Shown here: one piece after another, positions 16,589 to 25,436 of the stretch
Position numbering within the stretch: the stretch's first letter is position 1
How the letters are laid out: every line of letters begins with the position of its first letter
The notes under the pieces: model-generated
What the model saw: the letters and a program-made list of their open reading frames with translations, nothing else
What the model was told of the DNA's origin: nothing
Databases searched by the model: none
Program-made: the position numbers and the translations under genes
NCBI RefSeq assembly: GCF_020026305.1
Contig: NZ_CP075691.1
Coordinates: 6,572,001-6,636,000 of the forward strand
Origin: Streptomyces sp. 135
Lineage (GTDB): Bacteria; Actinomycetota; Actinomycetes; Streptomycetales; Streptomycetaceae
Reading direction: 5' to 3'
DNA length: 64,000 nucleotides

Positions 16589-17598
16589 CCGCGACACCGA
16601 GCAGTCTGCACCGGGTCCGCGACACGCTCACGCCCGCCCTGAGGGCGGCGCTCGACCGGCTCGACGAGGAGAGCCGCCGCCAGGCGGCCTACCACTTCGG
16701 CTGGATCGACGCCGCGGGCGCCCCGGCCTGTGACGGCGGCGGCAAGGCCGTACGGCCCGCGCTGGCCCTGCTCTCCGCCCAGGCGGCGGGGGCCCGGCCC
16801 GAGCGAGGACTGCCGGGCGCCGTGGCCGTCGAACTGGTCCACAACTTCTCGCTGCTGCACGACGACCTGATGGACGGCGACGAGCAGCGCCGCCACCGCC
16901 GCACCGTGTGGTCCCTCTACGGCGCATCGGGCGCGATCCTCACCGGCGACGCCCTGCTCGCGCTCGCCCAGGAGGTCCTCCTGGAGTGCGGGCAGCCGAC
17001 CGCCGCCGCCGCGGCCCGGCTGCTCTCCCGCGCCACCCGTGAGCTGATCCGCGGGCAAGTGCAGGACATGTCGTTCGAGAACCGGGCGCACGTCACCGTC
17101 GAGGAGTGCGTCGAGATGGCCGCCGGGAAGACCGGCGCGCTGCTCTCGGCGAGCGCCGCGATCGGCGCGGTGCTCGCCGGCGCCCCGGTCACCGTGGTGG
17201 ACGCCCTCGCGCTCTACGGCGACCAGGTCGGCATCGCCTTCCAGCTCATCGACGACGTACTCGGCGTCTGGGGCGACCCGGCCCGCACCGGCAAGCCGGT
17301 CCACAACGACCTGCGGACCCGCAAGAAGTCGCTGCCCGTCGCCTACGCCCTCAACCAGCAGGGCACCTCCAGCGTCGAACTCGCCGCCTGGCTCAGCGCG
17401 CCCGACGAGCCGGACGAGACCGAACTGCGCCGCGCCGCCGACCTCGTCGAGGAGGCGGGCGGCCGCACCTGGGCCGTCGCCGAGGCCACCCGGCGCCTGG
17501 AACTGGGCGAGGCGGCGCTGCGCGACGCCGCGCTCGACCCGGCCGCGCGCGAGGAACTCATCGCGCTCGGCGGCTTCATCGTGGGCCGCGACATGTAG
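16585..17598 (+). CDS. ptlB: Farnesyl diphosphate synthase (polyprenyl synthetase)
   Basis: A 337-residue all-helical prenyltransferase. First aspartate-rich motif DDLMD at residues 93-97 and second DDVLGVWGD starting at 223; GKAVRPALALL supplies the diphosphate-binding Lys/Arg. It condenses DMAPP/GPP with IPP to farnesyl diphosphate, the pentalenene synthase substrate. The chosen GTG overlaps the ptlD stop. Product length cannot be proven from sequence; neighbouring pentalenene synthase makes C15 by far the most likely. About 200 bp without a gene follow before ptlA. Confidence 0.87.
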   Translation: MTATPSSLHRVRDTLTPALRAALDRLDEESRRQAAYHFGWIDAAGAPACDGGGKAVRPALALLSAQAAGARPERGLPGAVAVELVHNFSLLHDDLMDGDEQRRHRRTVWSLYGASGAILTGDALLALAQEVLLECGQPTAAAAARLLSRATRELIRGQVQDMSFENRAHVTVEECVEMAAGKTGALLSASAAIGAVLAGAPVTVVDALALYGDQVGIAFQLIDDVLGVWGDPARTGKPVHNDLRTRKKSLPVAYALNQQGTSSVELAAWLSAPDEPDETELRRAADLVEEAGGRTWAVAEATRRLELGEAALRDAALDPAAREELIALGGFIVGRDM

Positions 17599-17805
17599 CC
17601 GCCCAGGACACCGGCGCCCCGGCCCGCGCGGCGACCCCACCCGCCGCGGGCTACGCCGCCCCACCGCGCACCCCACGGGCCGTCACCCCGGCCCGTCACC
17701 CCGCCCTCCCCACCGCACCGCGGGCAGCGTCGCCCCGGTCCGCGGCCCCACCACCCCACCTCGGGCGCCTGTCCGTGCCCCTGTGAAGCCCAGGGAGATT
17801 CCCCC

Positions 17806-18816
17806 ATGCCGCAGGACGTCGATTTCTCCATACCCCTGCCCAGCCGCCGCAGCCCCGACCACGCGCGCGCCGAGGCCGAACACATCGCCTGGCCCCGGTC
17901 GTTCGGGCTGATCAACACCGAGGCCGCGGCGGAGCGCCACCGCAAGGGCGGCTACGCCGACCTCGCCGCCCGCTTCTACCCCTCCACCAGCGGCGCCGAC
18001 CTCGACCTCGGCGTCGACCTGATGTCCTGGTTCTTCCTCTTCGACGACCTCTTCGACGGTCCGCGCGGCGAGGACCCGCGACGGACCAAGGAGCTGACCG
18101 ACGCCGTCGCCGCCGCCCTGGACGGCCCGCTGCCCGCCTCGGCACCGCTGATCGCCCACGGCTTCGCCGACATCTGGCGCCGTACCTGCGAGGGCATGTC
18201 GAAGGAGTGGTGCGCCCGCAGCGCCCAGCACTGGCGCAACTACTTCCAGGGGTACGTCGACGAGGCGGCCGGCCGCTTCGACGACACCCCCTGCACCTCG
18301 GCCCGCGAATACCTCGGCATGCGCCGCCACACCATAGGGGTGCAGCCCACGGTCGACCTCGCCGAGGCCACCGGGCACTTCGAGGTCCCGCACCGGGTGT
18401 TCGACAGCGCCGTGATGTCGGCGATGCTGCGCGTCGCCGTCGACGTCAACCTCATGCTCAACGACATCGCCTCGCTGGAGAAGGAGGAGGCGCGCGGCGA
18501 GACGAACAACATGGTCTTCATCCTCATGCGCGAGCACGGCTGGCCCAGAAGCCGCAGCATCGCGTACATGCAGGACGAGGTCCGCGTACGGCTGGAGGAG
18601 TTCCTGCTCCTGGAGAGCATCCTGCCCAAGGTCTGCGACGCCTTCTCCCTCACCGCGGACGAGCGGGAGGCCGTCGAACGCTACCGGCTCGACGCGGTAC
18701 GCCCCGTCATCCGCGGCTCCTACGACTGGCACCGCTCCTCGGGGCGCTACGACGCCGAGTTCGCGCTGGCCGCCAGCCGCCAGGGCTACCTGGAGGAACT
18801 CGGCAGCCTCCGCTGA
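17806..18816 (+). CDS. ptlA: Pentalenene synthase
   Basis: A 336-residue class I sesquiterpene cyclase closely resembling the S. exfoliatus enzyme across its length (start MPQDVDF, HGFADIWRRTCEGM, RRHTIGVQPTVDLAE, end SSGRYDAEFALAA). The Mg-binding motif is D80-D81-L-F-D84 and the NSE triad is N218, S222 and E226 in NDIASLEKE. It cyclises farnesyl diphosphate to the tricyclic hydrocarbon pentalenene in the cytosol. AGGGAG lies just before ATG 17806. This is the signature gene that identifies the whole cluster. No defects seen. Confidence 0.96.
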   Translation: MPQDVDFSIPLPSRRSPDHARAEAEHIAWPRSFGLINTEAAAERHRKGGYADLAARFYPSTSGADLDLGVDLMSWFFLFDDLFDGPRGEDPRRTKELTDAVAAALDGPLPASAPLIAHGFADIWRRTCEGMSKEWCARSAQHWRNYFQGYVDEAAGRFDDTPCTSAREYLGMRRHTIGVQPTVDLAEATGHFEVPHRVFDSAVMSAMLRVAVDVNLMLNDIASLEKEEARGETNNMVFILMREHGWPRSRSIAYMQDEVRVRLEEFLLLESILPKVCDAFSLTADEREAVERYRLDAVRPVIRGSYDWHRSSGRYDAEFALAASRQGYLEELGSLR

Positions 18817-18867
18817 CGGGCCCGACCACCCACCCCGAACCACCCCAGGAAAGCCGAGGAGAACCCC

Positions 18868-20238
18868 ATGGTCCAGCAGACCGCCCAGACCGAGCAGCAG
18901 ACCTTCGTCGCGGGCACCGCGCCCGGCGCCGCGCCCTTCGTCGGACACGCCTGGCAGATGATGCGCCGCCCGCTCCAGTTCATGTCGTCCCTGTCCACGC
19001 ACGGCGACCTCGTGAAGATACGCCTCGGCCCCACCGAGGCCCACGTACCGACCCACCCCACCCTGCTCCGCCAGGTCCTGACCAGCGACAGCGACTACGA
19101 CAAGGGAGGCATCTTCTATGACCGCGCCCGGGACATCGCGGGCAACGGCCTGGTCACCTGCCCCTACGCCGACCACCGGCGGCAGCGAAGGCTCATGCAG
19201 TCGGCCTTCACCCGCCCCCAGCTCAAGCGGTACGCCTCCGCGATGCACGCGGAGATCGAGACCACCGCGGAACGCTGGCACGACGGCGTGGTCGTCGACG
19301 CGTTCCCGGAGATGTACGGCATGGCGCTGCGCACCGTCGGCCGCACGCTGTACTCCACGCCCGTCAGCAAGGAACTCGCCGACAGCGTGGAGCGCGCCTT
19401 CGACGCCGTGCTGAAGGGGCTGTTCCGGCAGATGTTCCTGCCCGCCGCGGTACGCAAGATGCCGAGCCCCGGCAACCGCCGCTACCGCGCGAACCTCGAC
19501 TACCTGCACCGCACCACCCAGACCCTCATCGACGACTACCGCCGCGACGGCGTCGACCACGACGACCTCCTGTCCGCCCTCCTCGACTCCCGCGACGACG
19601 ACGGCGGCAGGCTGGACGACAAGGAGATCCACGACCAGGTCATCACCGTGATGGCGGCCGGCACCGAGACCGTCGCCGCCACCCTCACCTGGATCTTCTA
19701 CCTGCTCTCGAAGTACCCGCGGATCGAGGAACGGCTGTACGCGGAGATCGACGAGGTCCTCGGCGGCAGGGCACCGGAGTTCGACGACATCGCGCGGCTC
19801 GAACTGACCGACCGGATCATCACCGAGACCCTGCGGCTCTACCCGCCCGCCTGGCTCTTCACCCGGCTCACCGCCACCGACCTGGACGTGGCGGGGCTGC
19901 GGCTGCCCGCGGGGAGCACCGTCGTGTTCAGCCCCGCGGCGGTGGCGCTCAACACCGACGCCTACCCCAAGGAGCGGCGGTTCGACCCCGACCGCTGGCT
20001 GCCCGACCAGGTCTCGCCCCTGGCGCGGCAGGCCTTCATGGCGTTCGGCACCGGCGCCCGCAAGTGCATCGGCGACCTCTACGCCCGCACCGAGGCGACC
20101 CTCGCGCTCGCCACCATCCTCGGCAAGTGGCGGGTCACCTGCGAACCCGGCGTCGACGTACGGCCCATCCCGCTGGCCACCGTCTACCAGCCGCGCCGGC
20201 TGCGCCTGCGCCTGACCGCCCGCACCCCCGGCCAGTAG
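18868..20238 (+). CDS. ptlI: Cytochrome P450, pentalenene C13 oxidase (CYP183A type)
   Basis: A 456-residue P450: oxygen-activation motif AGTET (T268) in the I helix, ExxR in TETLRLYP, and heme ligand C400 in FGTGARKCIGD. PtlI/PenI oxidises pentalenene stepwise at C-13 to pentalen-13-al and onward towards 1-deoxypentalenic acid. It directly follows pentalenene synthase in the same orientation, 51 bp apart, and only 17 bp precede ispH, so the operon seems to continue into the precursor cassette. Ferredoxin partners are not encoded nearby. Confidence 0.9.
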   Translation: MVQQTAQTEQQTFVAGTAPGAAPFVGHAWQMMRRPLQFMSSLSTHGDLVKIRLGPTEAHVPTHPTLLRQVLTSDSDYDKGGIFYDRARDIAGNGLVTCPYADHRRQRRLMQSAFTRPQLKRYASAMHAEIETTAERWHDGVVVDAFPEMYGMALRTVGRTLYSTPVSKELADSVERAFDAVLKGLFRQMFLPAAVRKMPSPGNRRYRANLDYLHRTTQTLIDDYRRDGVDHDDLLSALLDSRDDDGGRLDDKEIHDQVITVMAAGTETVAATLTWIFYLLSKYPRIEERLYAEIDEVLGGRAPEFDDIARLELTDRIITETLRLYPPAWLFTRLTATDLDVAGLRLPAGSTVVFSPAAVALNTDAYPKERRFDPDRWLPDQVSPLARQAFMAFGTGARKCIGDLYARTEATLALATILGKWRVTCEPGVDVRPIPLATVYQPRRLRLRLTARTPGQ

Positions 20239-20255
20239 GGACAGGAGACAGCAGC

Positions 20256-21245
20256 ATGCCCATGACGGAGAAACGGCAGACGGTCCTCGCCGAGCCCAGA
20301 GGGTTCTGCGCCGGGGTGCGCCGCGCCATCGGCATCGTGGAGCGCGCCCTGGAGCTCCACGGGGCCCCGGTGTACGTCCGCAAGGAGATCGTGCACAACC
20401 ACTACATCGTGTCCGAGCTGGAGAAGCGCGGCGCCCGTTTCGTCGACAGCGAGGCGGAGGTCCCCGAGGGCGCCGTCTGCGTCTTCTCCGCGCACGGCGT
20501 CTCGCCCGCCGTGCGCGCCGCCTCGGACGACCGGCGCCTCGAAGTCATCGACGCGACCTGCCCGCTGGTGGCCAAGGTGCACCAGGAGGCACTGCGGTAC
20601 GCGCGTGAGGGCCGCACGGTCCTGCTCGTCGGGCACGCCGGTCACGAGGAGATCGAGGGCGTCCGGGGCGAGGCACCCGACCGCACGGTCGTCATCGAGA
20701 CCGTCGAGGACGCCGAGCGGTGCGCACTGCCCGACGACACCCCGGTCGCCTGCCTCACCCAGACGACCCTGTCCTTCGACGAGACGGCACGCATCGTCGA
20801 GGCGCTGCACCGCAGGTTCACCGACATCGTCTCGCCGGGCAGCGACGACATCTGCTACGCGAGCCAGAACCGGCAGAACGCGGTCAAGGAGCTGGCCGCC
20901 GGCTGCGACCTGGTGCTGGTCGTCGGCTCCCGCAACTCGAGCAACTCCCTGCGCATGGTGGAGGTGGCCCGCGAGCACGGCTGCGCGGCCCACCTCGTCC
21001 CCGACGTCGGCCACCTCGACGAGCGGTGGCTCCGGGGCGTGCGCAGCGTCGGCGTCAGCTCGGGGGCCAGCGCGCCGGAGATCCTGGTCCGCGAGCTGGT
21101 GCAGCGCCTCGCGGAGCTGGGCCACGACGACGTCCAGGTGCGGCGGGGCGCGCACGAGGACGTCGTCTTCTCCATGCCCGGACGGCTCACCGACCCGGTC
21201 ACCGGCCGGATACCCCGCACCCCGTTGGCGGACGAGGCCTCATGA
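20256..21245 (+). CDS. ispH: 4-hydroxy-3-methylbut-2-enyl diphosphate reductase
   Basis: A 329-residue iron-sulfur enzyme, last step of the MEP pathway, reducing HMBPP to IPP and DMAPP. The three cluster cysteines are C18 (EPRGFCAGV), C102 (DATCP) and C200 (DDICYAS), and the substrate-binding motifs VHNHYIV, SAHGVSP and SRNSSNSL are intact. ATG 20256 follows AGGAGA. The stop overlaps the dxs start (ATGA, 21242-21245). Being in the terpene operon it is probably a second, pathway-dedicated copy besides the housekeeping gene, which would have to be checked in the rest of the genome. Confidence 0.93.
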   Translation: MPMTEKRQTVLAEPRGFCAGVRRAIGIVERALELHGAPVYVRKEIVHNHYIVSELEKRGARFVDSEAEVPEGAVCVFSAHGVSPAVRAASDDRRLEVIDATCPLVAKVHQEALRYAREGRTVLLVGHAGHEEIEGVRGEAPDRTVVIETVEDAERCALPDDTPVACLTQTTLSFDETARIVEALHRRFTDIVSPGSDDICYASQNRQNAVKELAAGCDLVLVVGSRNSSNSLRMVEVAREHGCAAHLVPDVGHLDERWLRGVRSVGVSSGASAPEILVRELVQRLAELGHDDVQVRRGAHEDVVFSMPGRLTDPVTGRIPRTPLADEAS

Positions 21246-23158
21246 ACCCATCAGTCGAGGACATCACCCACATAGCAGCCGTCCCGGAGGCCACCCCGGA
21301 CCTCTTGGACTTCGCGGACCCCGCGGACCTGCGGGCCCTGTCCCCGCAGGACGTACGGCGGCTGGTGCCCCGGATCCGCCGGCTCCTGATCGACACGGTC
21401 ACCCGCACCGGCGGCCACCTGGGCCCCAACCTGGGGGTCGTGGAGCTGTCGATCGCCCTGCACCGGGTGTTCGACTCGCCCCGCGACCGCATCCTGTGGG
21501 ACACCGGCCACCAGACCTACGTACACAAACTCCTGACCGGCCGCGGCCGCGACTTCGCCACCCTGCGCAGTACAGGCGGCCTCTCCGGCTACCCCTCCCG
21601 CGCCGAGTCCGACCACGACGTGATCGAGAACTCGCACGCCTCCACCGCCCTGTCCTGGGCGGACGGCCTGGCCCGCGCCCACGCCCTGCGCGGCCTCGAC
21701 GACCGCGCCGTGGTGGCGGTCGTCGGGGACGGCGCGCTGACCGGGGGCATGGCCTGGGAGGCGCTGAACAACATCGCGTCCGCCGACCGCCCGGTGATCG
21801 TGGTGCTCAACGATAACGGCCGCTCCTACGCGCCCACGGTCGGCGCCCTCGCCGTCCACCTGGCCGAACTCCGCGCCCCCGGCGTCCCGAAGAGCTTCTT
21901 CGAGGGGCTCGGCATGGGCTATCTGGGGCCGGTGGACGGTCACGACGTCACCGCGCTGGAGAACGTGCTGCGCCGGGCGGCGGGCACCGGACGCCCGGTC
22001 GTCGTCCACTGCGTCACCGAGAAGGGCCGCGGCCACGCCCCGGCCCTGGCGGACGACGCGGAACGCTTCCACGCGGTCCGGGCCAGGCCGCGGGGTGACG
22101 GGGCCGGGAGCGGCGGGACCGGCAGCGGTGCCGGGAACGGGAGCGGGACCGGCAGTGGTACCGACACCGGGAACGGCGGTGCGGCGCTCTCCTGGACCTC
22201 GGTCTTCGGCCGGGAGCTGGCCGAGATCGGCGCGGACCGCCCGGACATCGTGGCCCTCACGGCGGCCATGCCGGGCCCGACCGGCCTGACCGAGTTCGCC
22301 GCCCGCTTCCCCGACCGCACCGTCGACGTGGGCATCGCCGAGCAGCACGCGGTGACCGCCGCGGCGGGCCTGGCACTGGGCGGCATGCACCCGGTGGTCG
22401 CCCTCTACGCGACGTTCCTCAACCGGGCCTTCGACCAGCTGCTCCTCGACACCGCCCTGCACCGCGCCCCGGTGACCCTCGTCCTGGACCGCGCGGGAGT
22501 GACCGGCGACGACGGCCCCTCCCACCACGGCATGTGGGACATGTCGCTGCTCCAGCTCGTACCGGGCCTGCGCCTGGCCGCGCCGCGCGACGCCGCCACC
22601 CTGCGCAGGGCACTGCGCGAGGCCGTGGCCGTCGACGACGGCCCGACCGCCGTCCGCTTCCCGAAGGGCCGTACGGGAGAGGACGTCCCGGCGATCGACA
22701 CCATCGGCGGCCTCGACGTGCTGCGCCGCGACCCGGAGGCGGAGCTGCTGCTCGTCTCCGTGGGCGCGATGGCGCAGACGTGCCTGGAGGCCGCCGACCT
22801 CCTCGCCGGGCACGGCCACGGCGTGACGGTCGTCGATCCACGCTGGGTCAAACCGGTACCGCAGGCACTGGTGGAGCTGGCCGCCACCTACCGTCTGGTC
22901 GCCACCGTCGAGGACAACGGCCGTGCGGGCGGTGTCGGCGCGGCGGTCACACAGGCCCTCGCCGACGCGGAAGTACCCACGCCGGTACGGAACTTCGGCC
23001 TGCCGCAGAGCTTCCTCGACCACGGCTCACGCGCCGACGTCCTGGAGCGCTGCGGGCTGACGGGCGGACACGTGGCCGGGGCGCTGGCGGACACGCTCGT
23101 GGGGCGGGCGCGCCGGCAGCCGGCGAACGCACAGCCGATGGCACGGAGGCCGTCGTGA
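21242..23158 (+). CDS. dxs: 1-deoxy-D-xylulose-5-phosphate synthase
   Basis: A 638-residue ThDP enzyme condensing pyruvate and glyceraldehyde-3-phosphate, the entry step of the MEP pathway. Visible: GHQTYVHKLLTGR, the ThDP/Mg motif GDGALTGGMAWEALNN, DNGRSYAPTVGAL, the pyrimidine-domain EQHAVTAAAG and GDDGPSHHGMWD. Between the ThDP and pyrimidine domains is a roughly 30-residue Gly/Ser/Thr/Asn-only stretch (22096-22185) that is unusual for Dxs. The gene overlaps ispH upstream and ispG downstream by four bases each, so the three are coupled. The substrate glyceraldehyde-3-phosphate is also that of the cluster's GAPDH. Confidence 0.93.
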   Translation: MNPSVEDITHIAAVPEATPDLLDFADPADLRALSPQDVRRLVPRIRRLLIDTVTRTGGHLGPNLGVVELSIALHRVFDSPRDRILWDTGHQTYVHKLLTGRGRDFATLRSTGGLSGYPSRAESDHDVIENSHASTALSWADGLARAHALRGLDDRAVVAVVGDGALTGGMAWEALNNIASADRPVIVVLNDNGRSYAPTVGALAVHLAELRAPGVPKSFFEGLGMGYLGPVDGHDVTALENVLRRAAGTGRPVVVHCVTEKGRGHAPALADDAERFHAVRARPRGDGAGSGGTGSGAGNGSGTGSGTDTGNGGAALSWTSVFGRELAEIGADRPDIVALTAAMPGPTGLTEFAARFPDRTVDVGIAEQHAVTAAAGLALGGMHPVVALYATFLNRAFDQLLLDTALHRAPVTLVLDRAGVTGDDGPSHHGMWDMSLLQLVPGLRLAAPRDAATLRRALREAVAVDDGPTAVRFPKGRTGEDVPAIDTIGGLDVLRRDPEAELLLVSVGAMAQTCLEAADLLAGHGHGVTVVDPRWVKPVPQALVELAATYRLVATVEDNGRAGGVGAAVTQALADAEVPTPVRNFGLPQSFLDHGSRADVLERCGLTGGHVAGALADTLVGRARRQPANAQPMARRPS

Positions 23159-24351
23159 CGAACCGAGTCCGTGAACAGGTCCCTGAAGGGGGCAGCACCG
23201 TGCAGGTCTCACTGGGAATGCCGTCCGTACCGCCCACGTTGGCGGAGCGTCGTGTCTCGCGGCGTATCGAGGTGGGTTCGGTGCCGGTGGGCGGGGGTGC
23301 GCCGGTGTCGGTGCAGTCGATGACGACGACGCGTACGTCGGATGTCGGGGCGACGTTGCAGCAGATCGCGGAGCTGACGGCGTCGGGCTGCCAGATCGTG
23401 CGGGTGGCGTGCCCGACGCAGGACGACGCGGACGCGCTGGCGACCATCGCGCGGAAGTCGCAGATCCCGGTCATCGCGGACATCCACTTCCAGCCGAAGT
23501 ACGTCTTCGCGGCGATCGACGCGGGCTGCGCGGCGGTCCGGGTCAACCCCGGCAACATCAAGCAGTTCGACGACAAGGTCAAGGAGATCGCGAAGGCGGC
23601 GGGGGACGCGGGGACGCCGATCCGCATCGGTGTCAACGCGGGTTCGCTCGACAGGCGGTTGCTGGAGAAGTACGGCAAGGCGACGCCGGAGGCTCTGGTG
23701 GAGTCCGCGCTGTGGGAGGCGTCGCTCTTCGAGGAGCACGGGTTCCGGGACATCAAGATCTCGGTGAAGCACAGCGATCCGGTGGTGATGGTGAATGCCT
23801 ACCGCCAGCTGGCCGCCCAGTGCGACTACCCCCTGCACCTCGGCGTGACGGAGGCGGGCCCGGCTTTCCAGGGGACGGTCAAGTCGGCAGTGGCCTTTGG
23901 GGCGTTGTTGAGTGAGGGCATCGGCGACACGATCCGGGTGTCCCTGTCGGCACCGCCCGCCGAGGAGGTCAAGGTCGGCATCCAGATCCTGGAGTCCCTC
24001 AACCTCCGCCAGCGCCGCCTGGAGATCGTCTCCTGCCCGTCCTGCGGCCGCGCCCAGGTCGACGTCTACAAGCTGGCCGAAGAGGTCACCGCCGGTCTGG
24101 GGGGCATGGAGGTGCCGCTGCGGGTGGCGGTGATGGGCTGCGTCGTCAACGGCCCCGGCGAGGCCCGTGAGGCCGACCTCGGCGTCGCCTCCGGCAACGG
24201 CAAGGGGCAGATCTTCGTCAAGGGTGAGGTCATCAAGACCGTCCCGGAGTCGAAGATCGTGGAGACCCTCATCGAAGAGGCGATGAAGATCGCCGCCCAG
24301 ATGGAGAACGGCGGCCTGCCCTCCGAGGGGCCCGAGGTCATCGTCGTCTGA
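23155..24351 (+). CDS. ispG: 4-hydroxy-3-methylbut-2-enyl diphosphate synthase
   Basis: A 398-residue bacterial-type IspG. TIM-barrel part with GAPVSVQSMTTTRTSD and VADIHFQPKYVFAAID-like motifs, then the iron-sulfur ligands C294 and C297 (CPSCGRAQVD) and C329 (MGCVVNGPGEA). It converts MEcPP to HMBPP, feeding IspH. The GTG start overlaps the dxs stop (GTGA). It ends the ispH-dxs-ispG cassette and is followed at once by a strong hairpin, so this is the probable 3' end of the terpene operon. Confidence 0.93.
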   Translation: MTNRVREQVPEGGSTVQVSLGMPSVPPTLAERRVSRRIEVGSVPVGGGAPVSVQSMTTTRTSDVGATLQQIAELTASGCQIVRVACPTQDDADALATIARKSQIPVIADIHFQPKYVFAAIDAGCAAVRVNPGNIKQFDDKVKEIAKAAGDAGTPIRIGVNAGSLDRRLLEKYGKATPEALVESALWEASLFEEHGFRDIKISVKHSDPVVMVNAYRQLAAQCDYPLHLGVTEAGPAFQGTVKSAVAFGALLSEGIGDTIRVSLSAPPAEEVKVGIQILESLNLRQRRLEIVSCPSCGRAQVDVYKLAEEVTAGLGGMEVPLRVAVMGCVVNGPGEAREADLGVASGNGKGQIFVKGEVIKTVPESKIVETLIEEAMKIAAQMENGGLPSEGPEVIVV

Positions 24352-24352
24352 G

Positions 24353-24393
24353 CCGCGCGCGGGCCCGTACGTGGCGTGCGGGCCCGCGCGCGG
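24353..24393 (+). terminator. Strong terminator hairpin after ispG
   Basis: A perfect 15-bp inverted repeat: CCGCGCGCGGGCCCG (24353-24367) and CGGGCCCGCGCGCGG (24379-24393), with an 11-nt loop, beginning 1 nt after the ispG stop. Marks the end of the terpene/MEP transcription unit. Confidence 0.75.
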
Positions 24394-24551
24394 TGTGCTG
24401 ACACCCGAGGCCGAGCCGAGTGAGGCGGATCGTTCCCTCATCCCCGTACGGGTGATATGGGGCGTATCGGGTGAGGGGGCTGGGGAGGCACGGAGGGGCC
24501 CGGGAAAAGCCCGAGCCGCAGGCAACTCCGCCGTGATGAAAGAGAGTTCAC

Positions 24552-24749
24552 ATGCGCCGTACCGCCGCCGTCATCCTTGGGGCCGTCGCCCTGCTGGGGG
24601 TTCTCGCCGGGCCCGCCGCCGCCGTGCCGGATCCGATCGCGACCGTCGACTGCGCGACACAGGCGGTCGGGGACCTCACCACGATCGTCGACCCGACCGC
24701 GCTCGGTGTTCCCACCGAGGTGCCGGGCGCCGCGTGCCTCGCGCCGTGA
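24552..24749 (+). CDS. Very small secreted protein, unknown
   Basis: A 65-residue product with a signal peptide (RRTAAVILGAVALLGVLAG, Ala-Ala-Ala cleavage region near residue 24) and a mature chain of about 40 residues with two cysteines (TVDCATQ and GAACLAP), a layout reminiscent of small disulfide-bonded surface peptides such as short chaplins, but without the chaplin consensus. GAAAGAGAG-type purines precede ATG 24552. No family recognised. It is one of three tiny secreted genes between the terpene and phosphatase genes. Confidence 0.6.
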   Translation: MRRTAAVILGAVALLGVLAGPAAAVPDPIATVDCATQAVGDLTTIVDPTALGVPTEVPGAACLAP

Positions 24750-24842
24750 CCCGCGTGACCTGAACGCCCCTGTTCGGTGGCGCACTTGCGTGAAGGCTCC
24801 GGAGCCGCGCGCGTGCGCCACCGGGAGGCGGCTGCCCCGCGG

Positions 24843-25067
24843 TCAGCTCCAGCGGTAGCCGTCGCCGAAGTTGAGGGTGTGCTCCAGCACGTCCTCCATC
24901 GGGTCGTCGATCTGTCCGGTGCTGATCAGCGCGACACTGGGGGCGTTGTGTGAGTCCTTGTGCGTCTCGTCGGCGTGTGCCGTGCCGGAACACAGCACGG
25001 CCGGTGTGGCCGTCACCGCCGCGACCAGCGCCCAACGGGACATCTTCCGCACCCAACTGCTGTTCAC
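24843..25067 (-). CDS. Small secreted protein, unknown
   Basis: A 74-residue protein. GTG 25067 is preceded by an exact AAGGAGG (25074-25080), which decides the start over longer upstream options. Signal peptide VRKMSRWALVAAVTATPAV ends near AHA before DETHKDSHNAPS. The acidic, Ser/His-containing mature part ends NFGDGYRWS. It lacks cysteines apart from one in the signal region. I do not recognise the family. It is convergent with the 24552 gene. Confidence 0.65.
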   Translation of the reverse strand: MNSSWVRKMSRWALVAAVTATPAVLCSGTAHADETHKDSHNAPSVALISTGQIDDPMEDVLEHTLNFGDGYRWS

Positions 25068-25235
25068 AGCAAGCCTCCTTGGAGCAAGCGCATGGGCCGC
25101 CGGTCGCGGCCCGCTCGCCGTGGGTAACCCCCCGCGCGTCCAAGAAGTCACCGACGATCATACGAACGGGTCGTCCGATGCCCCCAACATCCCCTGAACT
25201 CCCGGAGAAAGAAGCCGGAGAAAGAAGTCAGCCGC

Positions 25236-25436
25236 ATGCGTCATCGTCGCGTTCCGGCCGTCACCCTGCTCGGGGCTCTCGCCCTGGCCACCGTCGCGCT
25301 CGCCGCCCCGGCCTCGGCGGCCCCGCGGGCCGCGGCCAACCCGAATCCGCTGCCGCACCTGGAGACGCTGATCTCGGAAGGGGTGACCGTCGAGGGGCCG
25401 CTGATCAACGGCGTCGCCCTTCCGCACCTCCGCTAG
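25236..25436 (+). CDS. Very small secreted protein, unknown
   Basis: A 66-residue product with a clear Sec signal (RHRRVPAVTLLGALALATV, cleavage near ASA) and a 36-residue mature part rich in Pro and Leu (NPLPHLETLISEGVTVEGPL). GGAGAAAGAAG precedes the ATG. Its stop TAG (25434-25436) overlaps the stop of the convergent phosphatase gene on the other strand. Unknown function. Confidence 0.6.
   Translation: MRHRRVPAVTLLGALALATVALAAPASAAPRAAANPNPLPHLETLISEGVTVEGPLINGVALPHLR

Noticed and set aside
17599..17805. A ptlC homologue between ptlB and ptlA
   Set aside because: The 207-bp gap has no protein-like frame or ribosome site until the one for ptlA.
24552..24749. Short chaplin
   Set aside because: Size, signal peptide and two cysteines are similar, but the chaplin-domain consensus residues are absent.
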